Of a DNA stretch of 42,506 nt, positions 25,376-34,800 are shown piece by piece. Both the position numbers and the translations under genes were made by a program. Source of the DNA: Lachnospiraceae bacterium. Its GTDB lineage: Bacteria; Bacillota; Clostridia; Lachnospirales; Lachnospiraceae. The DNA is taken from positions 1 to 42,506 of the forward strand of contig JAFZSQ010000072.1 of assembly GCA_017619295.1 (NCBI GenBank), read 5' to 3'. Numbering within the stretch: the stretch's first letter is position 1; each line of letters begins with the position of its first letter. Under the pieces are notes generated by a model. The model did no database searches. It saw nothing but the letters and a program-made list of their open reading frames with translations, and was not told the origin of the DNA.

Positions 25376-25403
25376 TTGAGGCACAATAATCAGAGGTAAC
25401 AAA

Positions 25404-26336
25404 ATGAAACCGGTTTACATGATTAACGGATTCTTGGAGAGCGGCAAGACAGAGTTTATTCAGTATACTTTGCAGCAGCCCTACTTCCAGGTTAAGGGAA
25501 CAACATTGTTGTTCCTTTGTGAGGAGGGCGAAGTAGAGTACGACGAAAACATTCTGGCCAATTCAAGAACCGAAATTGAAATAATTGAAAATGAGGAAGA
25601 CTTCAATCCGGAGCACCTTACAGAACTTGAGAAGAAGCACAGACCCGAGAGAATCATTATTGAGTTCAACGGCATGTGGAATCCCAAGAACATCAAGCTG
25701 CCCTTCTTCTGGAGCCTTGAGCAGCAGATAACAACCATCAATGCGGCAACCTTCCCCACCTACTACACCAACATGAAGTCCATGGTGGCAGAGCAGGTAA
25801 GAAATTCCGAGATGATTATCTTTAACCGCTGCGACGGACTTGATGAAGAACTGGCAGTCTACAGACGTAACATTAAGGCAGTAAACCAGAAGGCAGAGAT
25901 TATCTTTGAGGATGCTCAGGGCGAAATCAGCACTATCTTCGAGGACGATTTGCCCTTTGATTTGAAGCAGGATGAAATAGATTTGACCGAGGAAGGATAC
26001 GGAATATGGTATCTTGACGCCCTTGATCACCTTGACAGATATGTTGGAAAGAAAATCACATATCTTGCTCAGGTTATGATTCCAAAGGACGCTCCCGGCG
26101 GATTCTTTGTTCCCGGCAGACAGGTTATGACCTGTTGTGCGGAAGATATAGCGTTTTTAGGTTTTGCCTGCAAATACGATAAGGTTAATGAACTTCAGAA
26201 CAGACAGTGGGTCAAGGTTAAGGCCGAGGTCAGAAAAGAGTACTGGGAAGACTATAAGCAGGTTGGTCCCGTGCTTTACGCCATAAGCGTTGAACCCGCC
26301 AAAGCACCCAAGGAAGAAGTATTAAGTTTCGTATAA
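25404..26336 (+). CDS. G3E-like GTPase with DUF1980-like C-terminal domain
   Basis: A 310-residue protein with an N-terminal G3E GTPase half: P-loop GFLESGKTEF at residues 9-18, the Walker-B-like region IIIEFNGMW near 90, and a guanine-type motif IIFNRCDG near 140. The CxCC metal motif and the His-rich insert of its neighbour are absent; the equivalent loop has CEEGEVEYDE. The C-terminal part (about 205-305) does not look like CobW_C. The segment VPGRQVMTCCAEDIAFLGF, with C244-C245, resembles the C-terminal domain of DUF1980/TIGR03943 (YcgQ-type) proteins. The gene starts 28 nt after the first GTPase, so the two probably work as a pair in metal handling. The fusion is my inference. Confidence 0.72.
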   Translation: MKPVYMINGFLESGKTEFIQYTLQQPYFQVKGTTLLFLCEEGEVEYDENILANSRTEIEIIENEEDFNPEHLTELEKKHRPERIIIEFNGMWNPKNIKLPFFWSLEQQITTINAATFPTYYTNMKSMVAEQVRNSEMIIFNRCDGLDEELAVYRRNIKAVNQKAEIIFEDAQGEISTIFEDDLPFDLKQDEIDLTEEGYGIWYLDALDHLDRYVGKKITYLAQVMIPKDAPGGFFVPGRQVMTCCAEDIAFLGFACKYDKVNELQNRQWVKVKAEVRKEYWEDYKQVGPVLYAISVEPAKAPKEEVLSFV

Positions 26337-26419
26337 TATTGTGGCGACCCCTGCCTTAATATGCTAAAATAATAGCATGTTACCGTAATTCTCAAACTAA
26401 CAACACAGGAGGGTATCTT

Positions 26420-26959
26420 ATGGAAGCACGCGAATGTATTAAGGGTAGGAGAAGTATCAGAAAGTATTCAGATAAGCCCGTTGACAAGGCATTAATCGAA
26501 GAGATTGTGGAGACAGCGTCCTATGCACCCAGCTGGAAGCACTCCCAGACCATCAGATATATTGCCGTAACAGGCGAACTCAAACATAAACTTGCAACAG
26601 AGTGTTTTACATCATTCCCCGGAAACGGAGCGATTATCGATCAGGCACCCTGGGCTATTCTCATGACAGGTATCAAGGGTCGAAGCGGACTTGAGAGAGA
26701 CGGTTCACCCACCAACAGAAGAGGCGCCACATGGCAGATGTATGACGCAGGATGCGCAGGCGAAGCTTTTTGCCTGGCAGCATATGAGAAGGGCCTCGGA
26801 ACCGTTATCATGGGTATTTTTGATGAGGATTCCATCGTTAAGCTTTTGGAAATTCCCGATGACAGAGAGCTGATTGCAATTACGCCTCTCGGATATCCCG
26901 ATGATGCGCCTCAGGCTCCCAAGAGAAAGACCGTCGAGGAATTACTTGAATTTAAATAA
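26420..26959 (+). CDS. Nitroreductase-family flavoprotein
   Basis: A 179-residue FMN-dependent oxidoreductase of the nitroreductase family. The N-terminal signature MEARECIKGRRSIRKYSDKP and the ASYAPSWKHSQ segment are typical FMN-phosphate contacts; CAGEAFCLAAYEKGLGTVIMG and ITPLGYPDD are the usual C-terminal motifs. Family members reduce quinones, nitro compounds or flavins using NAD(P)H. AGGAGGG precedes ATG 26420. It is followed at 16 nt by the PH-domain gene. The natural substrate cannot be told from sequence. Confidence 0.92.
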   Translation: MEARECIKGRRSIRKYSDKPVDKALIEEIVETASYAPSWKHSQTIRYIAVTGELKHKLATECFTSFPGNGAIIDQAPWAILMTGIKGRSGLERDGSPTNRRGATWQMYDAGCAGEAFCLAAYEKGLGTVIMGIFDEDSIVKLLEIPDDRELIAITPLGYPDDAPQAPKRKTVEELLEFK

Positions 26960-26975
26960 TCAGGAGAAAAGATAA

Positions 26976-27383
26976 ATGGAAATCAAGAACGATACACTGG
27001 TTTACAAGGAAAGAAAGCGCTGGCTGTTTTTGGGCCTGCCTTTCACCTTCACTGTGTACTACATCAAGGAAGATGTAATTACCATAGATGCAGGATTCTT
27101 TAAGTCAACGGAGAACGACTGTTACATGTATAAGGTTCAGGATGTTTCCCTTTCAAGAACCCTTATGCAGAAGATCTTCGGACTTGGAACCGTTACCTGC
27201 TACACCGGTGATACCACCAACCCGCAGCTGGCTCTTAGGAATATCAGAAAGGCCAGAGAGATTAAGGATTATATCCTTAAACAGTCAGAGGCAGCCCGCA
27301 TCAAGAGAAGAACTCTTAACATGGTGGATATCGGAGCCAACGGTGATATTGACGGCGACGGAATACCTGATATTGATAACTAA
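26976..27383 (+). CDS. Bacterial PH-domain protein with Asp-rich calcium-like tail
   Basis: A 135-residue protein whose first 105 residues resemble a bacterial PH (bPH2) domain: LVYKERKRWLFLGLPFTFTVYYI, then VITIDAGFF and VQDVSLSRTLMQKIFGLGTVTCY, then a C-terminal helix (ALRNIRKAREIKDYIL). There is no transmembrane segment as strong as in YdbS/YdbT-type proteins. The extreme C-terminus ends in DIDGDGIPDID, which looks like a single EF-hand or dockerin-type calcium loop. GGAG lies upstream of ATG 26976. Function unknown; membrane or protein binding is typical of PH folds. Confidence 0.75.
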   Translation: MEIKNDTLVYKERKRWLFLGLPFTFTVYYIKEDVITIDAGFFKSTENDCYMYKVQDVSLSRTLMQKIFGLGTVTCYTGDTTNPQLALRNIRKAREIKDYILKQSEAARIKRRTLNMVDIGANGDIDGDGIPDIDN

Positions 27384-27395
27384 GGAGCCTGTCCC

Positions 27396-28094
27396 TTGAA
27401 AGAAATCACAATAAGTGCAGGACAAGCACTTACATATGCAATAGAACTTTTAAATGCCGCCGGTATCAAATCGGGGGCATTTATGCCATATTGGAAGAAG
27501 GATCCCAGAAACGGAATTCTCATAAAAGGCAAACCCATATCCAAAAAGGACTTTGAGGCCACTGAAACCGCGGATTTAAACTTCGCCAGAAGCTACTGCG
27601 AGTCTAAGGGCTGTGAGGTTTTCCTTGTGGGTGTAAACGGCGGCTGCGAAGATGCCCTTGAATCCCTAAAGGACTACAAGTTCACCGAGAAACAGATCAC
27701 TAAGGCAAAATCCAATACCTCTACAATGTACGCCGTAGGTAAGTATTCCCCGAAGGAGAGAACCATCGAGGGCTTTGTTATAAACCCTTCCCAGGCTGAG
27801 GACCTTTTAAAGGCTGTGGAGAAGCGTCATTCAGGCAAGCCAAGAGTATTTGTGGTTGGCTTTACAGAAAACGTGGATTACATGGATTTTGCAGGGGAAT
27901 TGTTTGAGGGAGCCTTTCAGATATTGACCTGCAAGCTGACAGGTCATGCGGATTCGGTTTCCGCATTCGATCTTGCCCGTGAATTAAGAGACATTAATCC
28001 TAACGTCACCGAAACCGGATCCCCGGAAGAGGCCATGGAGCTGGCATCTTTGCTTGCTTCGGACAAGGGAATAATCTTAAGAATCAATCTTTAA
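27396..28094 (+). CDS. FolC/Mur-ligase-like protein lacking catalytic motifs
   Basis: A 232-residue protein that appears to be a shrunken folylpolyglutamate synthase (FolC) relative. AGIKSGAFMPYW, then LIKGKPISKKDFEATE, parallels the FolC region after the P-loop (AGYKVGLFTSPH, then RING.PISDEEF). FLVGVNGGCEDALESL parallels VLEVGLGGRLDATN, IEGFVINPSQAEDLL parallels the DGAHNP motif, and the C-terminal half resembles the Mur ligase C-terminal domain. The P-loop itself is replaced by ISAGQALTYA and the catalytic Glu by Val, and about 200 residues are missing. It starts at TTG 27396, 8 nt after AAGGAG. An enzymatically dead ligase fold is likely; a regulatory role is possible. Confidence 0.55.
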   Translation: MKEITISAGQALTYAIELLNAAGIKSGAFMPYWKKDPRNGILIKGKPISKKDFEATETADLNFARSYCESKGCEVFLVGVNGGCEDALESLKDYKFTEKQITKAKSNTSTMYAVGKYSPKERTIEGFVINPSQAEDLLKAVEKRHSGKPRVFVVGFTENVDYMDFAGELFEGAFQILTCKLTGHADSVSAFDLARELRDINPNVTETGSPEEAMELASLLASDKGIILRINL

Positions 28095-28143
28095 AAATAC
28101 AATTTTGTTTCGTTGATTTTTTTATATATTTTTTGACAAATCA

Positions 28144-28172
28144 AAAGCCCTGGAGGGGAGCTCCAGGGCTTT
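28144..28172. terminator. Hairpin between convergent genes, likely bidirectional terminator
   Basis: A perfect 12-bp stem AAAGCCCTGGAG/CTCCAGGGCTTT with loop GGGAG lies 50 nt after the FolC-like gene and 130 nt past the end of the convergent cNMP-domain-like gene. The T tract is short on both sides, better on the - strand. Confidence 0.6.
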
Positions 28173-28303
28173 CGATTGTGTAAAAGGGGAATTCTTCCGG
28201 AATTGCTAATTAGCAGTCTTGCTCTCACAAGACAATTGTAATTATAATTCATAACGAAACAACGAACTATAAGGATATTGCGTTTTTTTATTAAAATATT
28301 GAA

Positions 28304-30589
28304 CTATCTCTCCAGATATTCCCATTCTTTCTCGAGTTCTTCAGGGAAGGGTATGCCTGCATTTGAAAGCTTCTGCCTGATGACTTCATATTTGTGTTTA
28401 ACCTGAGACATCTGGTGGTTGTAGCGTTCAAAGAGAGGCTGGAACTGAGGATTGGAATTAAGCTTCTCCCTGATTTCCTTCTTGAAAGGACAATACTTGG
28501 CTACGATGGCTCTTGAAACCTTGTTAAGTCTCGGTGAGCCGGCGGATTCATACATAATCCATGACAGGTAGTCGAGCAGGAACATTTCCTTGTAGTTGTT
28601 CTTTGCACGAACCAGGTTATTCTTAATCTTCTCCTTTGCATCAGCGGAGAGGTCATTGTTTTTACGATAGAACTGTACATAATCGAAGTATTCGCTGGTA
28701 AGTGAAGGATCTGAAAGGTCATTCCATCTCGCGCCCTGAATACGCTTACACATTTCCCAACGATACTCGCCGGTCATTCTAAGAATGGCGGGCTTTAATT
28801 CGCCAAGTAAGAAGATGGGAAGCATCATACGGCAAGGAGTGCTTCTCTTCTTGGCTTCGATTTCCTGCCACATGGCGCCTCTGACACCAACGTTTGGAAG
28901 AAGGATGAAGTCGGGAAGTACATCGATGTGTACGAAGTCCTTGTTAAGTCCGATCTTGGGGTTGGAGTAGAGAACTTCTCTGGCATAAGCGGAGTAGTCC
29001 ACACTCAAAACATAATCTGTAATCTCCGCAACCTTGTCATGCTCCACAATGGACTTTGAAAGTGAAGCAGGTACGTTGTGGCTGGAGAAAATAGGACAGT
29101 ATGTACTGATACGTCCGTAGGTAATCTTGTTTACCGAAGGGAATACGTTCTCAAGTTCGTACTCAACCTTCTTAAGCTGATTCTCAAGAAGCTCACGCTC
29201 CTCGGCTGCGGTAATCTTGTTGCTTACCTTAAGGGCGTGGATGCTGTCTGTATAATCCTGCTCGAATTCGTTTCTTGAGGGCTCTTTCTTGCCCTGATAA
29301 ATCGCACAAAGCCAATCGAAGAAAGGATATACGTTGGAATCCTCGTCTGCCTTGTGGACAGCAGCAATCTTATAAAGCTGAACCGCCATATCTCTTCCGG
29401 CAACCGCCTCGTCCATGTAGCCAAAGTATAAGAACATCTTAACTACAACGGGAACATTGGGGTCCACAACGGCCTTCTTTGCACAGAAAGCATAAATCTG
29501 ATTGAAGGCAGATGAGATTGAACGGCAAATCTTTCTTGCGTTATCATCTGTTGAAGCTCTGTCGGGAAGCTTTTCAAAAGCTCTGACATTCTCAAATACC
29601 GAATCCTTATCTGCAAGGGGAATACCGGAGTAGTTAAGAATGGTCTGAAGTGAGTTGGCAATGCCTTCCTCAGCTTCGGCATTGGAGATTGAACTTGCAT
29701 TGTCAACATCTGAATCGGAAATTCCCACAGGCAAAGGCCCGCCTGAAAGGGAAGCAATTGTAAGGTCCATCTGCTTGCAGGCATCGTCAAACAAATCCTG
29801 CTCCATACAAGGATCGGATTCTAAAGATGTAAGAGAGAATCTTAAGTTGTTAAGAAGGTCATCAAGCTCCGGAGTCATGGATGAAAACTTTCCGGCAGTG
29901 TTTAAAACCAGGTTAACAAGTCCTGTTCCCTCGGTGCTCATGTAGCAGGAAATCAGTCGCATATGATATGCTTCCAGCTCTTCAAAGCTCTTAACGATGA
30001 AGGTTGAATCATATGCAAGGTGATATATGAAAGCGGAAGCGGTCCAGGCATTCTTGGCTACTTCCTGCAAAAGTACACAGTTGGGATCCTGAAGGAACTG
30101 ATCATAGAATGCGGTGATTGCTATGTCAGCAGGTCTGAAGGGAGGATTTAAATCCACCATTTCCTCAGGTTCGGAAGGAGCGGCGCCCATGTTCTTACAA
30201 ACTGTGGCGTACTGCTCATAGTCGTTCTTTAAGGAATTATATAAGGTATCCACCTCATAGAACTGCATCTCGTAGTCCTTTGAGAGGGCATTAAACTGTT
30301 TAAGCGCAATGGAAAATAAAGCCTTGGCGATGCTGGGCTTTGCAGTGATCTGTGTCTGCAGAGAATTTATATCGGGAATGGCCAATGTCTGAAGAGTGAC
30401 ATCGGTGACAGCTTCATAAGTGAAAGACGGCTCAGGTAAAAAGAGCTCCAAAGCGCCAAGCATACCACCTTTCTCTATGCTTGTGGAACCACCTGAATAA
30501 GCCATATTCACGGTGCCGGAAGCTACCTGATAAATCGTCTTATTATCGGACTGGAAAGTCTCGCCTTCCTTGAAAGTTAATGTTGCCAT
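28304..30589 (-). CDS. Large protein with N-terminal cNMP-binding-like domain
   Basis: A 761-residue soluble protein. Residues 1-110 (LTFKEGETFQSDNKTIYQVASGTVNMAYSGG, then KGGMLGALELFLPEPSFTYEAVTDVTLQTLAIP) look like a Crp-type cyclic-nucleotide-binding beta barrel. The remaining 650 residues are mostly helical, with no DNA-binding helix-turn-helix and no catalytic signature I recognise; family relatives are uncharacterised. The start ATG 30589 follows GGGGG and avoids an upstream in-frame extension. A strong promoter lies upstream. It may sense a nucleotide and act as a scaffold or regulator. Confidence 0.6.
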   Translation of the reverse strand: MATLTFKEGETFQSDNKTIYQVASGTVNMAYSGGSTSIEKGGMLGALELFLPEPSFTYEAVTDVTLQTLAIPDINSLQTQITAKPSIAKALFSIALKQFNALSKDYEMQFYEVDTLYNSLKNDYEQYATVCKNMGAAPSEPEEMVDLNPPFRPADIAITAFYDQFLQDPNCVLLQEVAKNAWTASAFIYHLAYDSTFIVKSFEELEAYHMRLISCYMSTEGTGLVNLVLNTAGKFSSMTPELDDLLNNLRFSLTSLESDPCMEQDLFDDACKQMDLTIASLSGGPLPVGISDSDVDNASSISNAEAEEGIANSLQTILNYSGIPLADKDSVFENVRAFEKLPDRASTDDNARKICRSISSAFNQIYAFCAKKAVVDPNVPVVVKMFLYFGYMDEAVAGRDMAVQLYKIAAVHKADEDSNVYPFFDWLCAIYQGKKEPSRNEFEQDYTDSIHALKVSNKITAAEERELLENQLKKVEYELENVFPSVNKITYGRISTYCPIFSSHNVPASLSKSIVEHDKVAEITDYVLSVDYSAYAREVLYSNPKIGLNKDFVHIDVLPDFILLPNVGVRGAMWQEIEAKKRSTPCRMMLPIFLLGELKPAILRMTGEYRWEMCKRIQGARWNDLSDPSLTSEYFDYVQFYRKNNDLSADAKEKIKNNLVRAKNNYKEMFLLDYLSWIMYESAGSPRLNKVSRAIVAKYCPFKKEIREKLNSNPQFQPLFERYNHQMSQVKHKYEVIRQKLSNAGIPFPEELEKEWEYLER

Positions 30590-30625
30590 ACATGAACCCC
30601 CGAAAATAAATTTGTTATACATTCG

Positions 30626-30654
30626 ATTATACCCTTTGGATATTTTAAATTCAA
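30626..30654 (-). promoter_or_regulatory. Predicted promoter of the cNMP-domain-like gene
   Basis: On the - strand, TTGAAT (30649-30654) and a consensus TATAAT (30626-30631) are separated by 17 nt. Transcription should begin about 30 nt before the start codon. Confidence 0.75.
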
Positions 30655-30663
30655 TGATTCTAA

Positions 30664-30691
30664 TTGCTTTCCTACGAAAATATGATAAAAT
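30664..30691 (+). promoter_or_regulatory. Possible promoter of the divergent 155-aa gene
   Basis: TTGCTT (30664-30669) and TAAAAT (30686-30691) are 16 nt apart. It lies back to back with the - strand promoter, so the two genes could be co-regulated from a 147-nt spacer. Confidence 0.45.
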
Positions 30692-30736
30692 ATCATTGTG
30701 ATTGCGGAAAACGTGTCATATTGGGAGGTAACATAC

Positions 30737-31204
30737 GTGTCAGAACAGCTTAGCAAAGAGGAATTTGTAGCCAAATATAAGGGCATTATAGAACCCATGA
30801 TGCGCTACATGCCGTGGCTCCTTAAAGCATCCGGAAATACAGCGAATGCCATATACGGAGATGACGGAATAGCTAGCAATTCCCTGGCTTTCCCTGTGTA
30901 TGACTCCAACCTTATGAGCTTTGTTAAGGACATGGGTAAGACCCCTTTGATGGACAGAAATTACCCCTATGTTTACTCAAAGCTTCGCATGAAAAATGCC
31001 GAAGATGAACTTCGTGCCATTTCTGATGCTACAATTAATGACATAAATGTCTTAAATGGTATTCTTTCCAAGTACGTTATGGGAGGAAGAACCAAAGCCA
31101 GTCTCTGGAACGAGGGTGTTAAGAACGGTATTTTCCTTAAACTCCTTGAGAAATACAAAGAGCTTTTGGAATACTGGGACGGCACAACAATGAGAGACTA
31201 TTGA
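30737..31204 (+). CDS. Uncharacterised 155-residue protein
   Basis: I do not recognise this protein. It is soluble and mixed helical. The N-terminus (MSEQLSKEEFVAKYKGIIEPMM) is helical, a central part (YGDDGIASNSLAFPVYDSNLMSFVKDMGKT) contains polar loops, and a helical C-terminus ends in ELLEYWDGTTMRDY. GTG 30737 is preferred because GGGAGG sits 8 nt upstream; an ATG at 30698 lacks a good site. It diverges from the large cNMP-domain-like gene and is followed 30 nt later by a TetR regulator, whose transcript it probably shares. Confidence 0.7.
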   Translation: MSEQLSKEEFVAKYKGIIEPMMRYMPWLLKASGNTANAIYGDDGIASNSLAFPVYDSNLMSFVKDMGKTPLMDRNYPYVYSKLRMKNAEDELRAISDATINDINVLNGILSKYVMGGRTKASLWNEGVKNGIFLKLLEKYKELLEYWDGTTMRDY

Positions 31205-31234
31205 TAAACAAGAATATGTAATTGGGAGTTGGCA

Positions 31235-31819
31235 ATGGGAGAGAAATCACAGAATAAGCGTAAGTACATTTTGGAGACAGCAAGAAAAGTATTCCTGGAG
31301 AAGGGATATAAGAACGTCACCATGAAAGACATTGTTGAGGCCTGCGATATCAGCCGAGGAGGTCTTTATTTGTATTTTTCAAGTACAAGGGAGATTTTCC
31401 TTGAGGTATTGAAGCTTGAAGCCAATGATGACGACGACGTTTTTGGAAGCAACATTTCCGAAGATGCTACAGCTGCCGATATTCTCGCGCTTTTCCTTAA
31501 GGAGCAGAAGAAAGAGCTCCTTCGCAAGAACAATAACCTGTCTATGGCTACCTATGAATTTTTCTTCGCGGAAGACATGCCTAAGAAGGACAACTTCTTA
31601 AAGCATCAGTTTGACTCTGCGGTGAAGATAATTGAGAAGCTTATTGCAGCCGGTGTTGAGAGCGGCGAGTTTTACTGTGATGACTGTTCCGGGGCAGCCC
31701 GTAATATAATGTTTGTGTTGGAAGGTCTTAAAGTCACTTCCCAGACTATCGGTATCACGCAAGAGAGCGTGGATCGGGAATTACTTTATATCATGCGAGG
31801 CCTTGCAGCGGACGAATAA
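31235..31819 (+). CDS. TetR/AcrR-family transcriptional regulator
   Basis: A 194-residue repressor-type protein. The N-terminal helix-turn-helix (about 8-55) reads KYILETARKVFLEKGYKNVTMKDIVEACDISRGGLYLYFSSTREIF, a close match to the TetR pattern. The C-terminal ligand and dimerisation domain is helical and resembles TetR_C families without a clear subtype. ATG 31235 lies 6 nt after GGGAG; a TTG at 31229 is less likely. No efflux pump is adjacent, so its target may be the preceding 155-aa gene or a remote locus. Confidence 0.92.
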   Translation: MGEKSQNKRKYILETARKVFLEKGYKNVTMKDIVEACDISRGGLYLYFSSTREIFLEVLKLEANDDDDVFGSNISEDATAADILALFLKEQKKELLRKNNNLSMATYEFFFAEDMPKKDNFLKHQFDSAVKIIEKLIAAGVESGEFYCDDCSGAARNIMFVLEGLKVTSQTIGITQESVDRELLYIMRGLAADE

Positions 31820-31828
31820 AGAATAATT

Positions 31829-31862
31829 AAAGCTTTGGACTTCGTATAAGTCCAAAGCTTTT
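31829..31862 (+). terminator. Rho-independent terminator after the TetR gene
   Basis: A perfect 14-bp stem (31829-31842 with 31848-31861) and CGTAT loop ends in TTTT. It separates the TetR unit from purL. Confidence 0.85.
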
Positions 31863-31899
31863 CTTGGTTTAGATGTTAATTAATATATGGAGGATAGGA

Positions 31900-34800
31900 A
31901 TGTCTAAAGTAACACGAATCTATGTTGAGAAAAAGCAGCCTTTCGCCGTTAAGGCCAAGGAGCTGAAGGAGGAAATTAAGGGATATCTCGGAATCCTTGG
32001 AGTTAAGAATGTCAGAGTCTTAATCAGATATGATGTTGAGAATCTTTCCGATGAAACCTTAAAAACCGCTCTTACGGCTGTTTTTTCTGAGCCTCCGGTA
32101 GATGACTACTACCTTGAGGACTTTGACAGAGATGCAAATTCAAGAGTGTTCGGAGTTGAGTACTTACCCGGACAGTTCGACCAGAGAGCCGATTCAGCGG
32201 TTCAGTGCGTGAAGTTTTTGAAAGAGGATGAGGAGCCTGTTATCAAAACTGCCACCACCTATTGCCTTACAGGCGATATTACAGATGAGGAATTCGAGAG
32301 AATCAAGGCTTATTGTATCAACCCCGTTGATTCAAGAGAAACCGGAATGGTTAAGCCCGATACTCTTGTTACAGTCTATGACGAGCCCGACGATGTAAAA
32401 GTATTTGACGGCTTTATCGAGCTTGATGACGAGGGACTTAACAAGCTTTACGATTCCCTTGGTCTTGCCATGACCATCAAGGACTTCAGACATATAAAGA
32501 ACTACTTTGAGAACGAAGAACACAGAGATCCCACCATGACAGAAATCAGGGTTCTTGATACCTACTGGTCGGATCACTGCAGACATACAACCTTCTCTAC
32601 AGAGCTTAAGGATATTTCCTTCGCAGACGGTTATTACAGAACTCCCATCGAGACCAGCTACCAGAGCTATCTTGATACCAGGGAAGAGATTTATAAGGAC
32701 AGAGACGACAAGTACGTTTGCCTTATGGATTTGGCCCTCATGGGAATGAAGAAGCTTAGAAGCGAAGGCAAGCTTGAGGATATGGAAGTATCCGACGAAA
32801 TCAACGCATGCTCCGTTATCGTTCCTGTGGAGATGGAGGAAAACGGCGAGAAGAGAACAGAGGAGTGGCTTGTATTTTTCAAAAACGAAACCCACAACCA
32901 CCCTACAGAAATCGAGCCCTTCGGTGGAGCCGCTACTTGTCTTGGCGGTGCCATAAGAGATCCTTTGTCAGGAAGAGGATATGTTTATCAGGCAATGAGA
33001 GTTACCGGTGCGGCTGATCCTACCGTGCCCGTATCTGAGACAATAAAGGGTAAGCTTCCCCAGAAGAAGCTTGTTAAATCTGCAGCTGCGGGTTACTCAT
33101 CCTACGGTAACCAGATTGGTCTTGCAACAGGCCTCGTAAAGGAGATTTACCATCCCGGCTACGTTGCAAAGAGAATGGAAATCGGTGCCGTTATGGGTGC
33201 AGCTCCCAGAGAAAACGTTAAGAGACTTACCTCCGATCCCGGAGATATCATTATCCTTCTCGGCGGAAGAACAGGTCGTGACGGCTGCGGAGGAGCAACA
33301 GGTTCTTCCAAGGTTCACACAGAAAGCTCCATCGAAACCTGCGGAGCTGAGGTTCAGAAGGGTAACGCACCTACAGAGCGTAAGATTCAGAGAATGTTCA
33401 GACGCCCTGAGGTAAGCAAACTCATTAAGAAATGTAATGACTTCGGTGCCGGCGGTGTATCCGTTGCCATCGGTGAGCTGGCTGACGGCCTTACCGTTGA
33501 CCTTGATAAGGTTCCCAAGAAATACGCAGGTCTTGACGGAACAGAGCTTGCCATTTCCGAATCCCAGGAGAGAATGGCAGTTGTAGTTGCTCCCGAGGAC
33601 GTTAAGGAATTCCTTTCATATGCCGACGAGGAGAACCTTGAGGCAGTGGAAGTTGCCACAGTTACCGAGGAGAAGAGACTTGTTCTTAACTGGAGAGGCA
33701 AGAACATCGTTAACCTTTCCAGAGCATTCCTTGATACAAACGGAGCTCATCAGGAAACTTCCGTAAGAGTTCAGATTCCTGATGAGAACGACAATTACTT
33801 CAACAAGTACGCATCTGACGCAGTAAGTCAGGCTATTCATAACAATGACCCCAAAGCGGCATGGCTTAACCTCCTTTCAGACCTTAATGTATGCTCACAA
33901 AAAGGTCTCGTTGAGATGTTTGACTCCTCAATCGGAGCCGGCACGGTTACAATGCCTTACGGCGGAAAGTATCAGCTGACCGAGACTCAGTCAATGATTG
34001 CAAAACTTCCCACACTTAAGGGTAAGACCGATACCGTAACCATGATGAGCTACGGCTTTGACCCTTACCTTTCATCCTGGAGCCCTTATCATGGTGCCAT
34101 TTATGCGGTTCTCGAATCCATGGCCAAGATTGTTGCATCCGGCGGTGACCACAAGAAAATCAGATTTACATTCCAGGAGTACTTTAAGAGAATGACCTCC
34201 GATCCCACAAGATGGAGTCAGCCTTTTACCGCACTTCTCGGTGCATATGACGCTCAGGTGGGCTTCGGCCTTCCTTCCATCGGCGGTAAGGATTCAATGT
34301 CCGGAACCTTCAACGACTTGGACGTTCCTCCCACACTTGTTTCCTTCGCAGTGGATATTGCAAACGGAGATGACATTGTTACTCCCGAGTTAAAGAACGC
34401 AGGCGACAGAATCATTCGCCTTTCAATCGATAAGGATGAGTACGACATTCCCAACTATGCTCATGTAGACGAACTCTACAGCCTCGTTCATGAGATGGTT
34501 CTTAAAGGAATGGTAAAATCAGCATACGCTCTTGATTCGAAAGGCGTAGCAAGCGCAATCTCGAAGATGGCCTTCGGTAACAAGTTTGGCGTTTCCATCG
34601 ATGATGAGGTTTCATATGAGGAACTCTTCGGAAACGGACTTGGAGATTTGATTCTTGAGATTACCGATTCCGCTGATGCATTCCTTAAGGAAAAAGAGGT
34701 AGATTATCTCCTCATCGGTGAAGTCAGCGAGACATCCACAATTACATACAAGAACATGATTCTTTCAATTGAGGATGCAATCAAGGCATGGAAGGCTCCT

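Noticed and set aside
26361-26378. ATGCTA/TAGCAT inverted repeat upstream of the nitroreductase gene as an operator
   Set aside because: The 6-bp arms are short and AT-rich, and no well-spaced -35 box accompanies the TAAAAT inside it; too weak to list as a feature.
32332-32901. A 189-codon - strand open frame inside purL
   Set aside because: It lies fully within a well-conserved purL segment, has no ribosome binding site and reads as codon-bias shadow.
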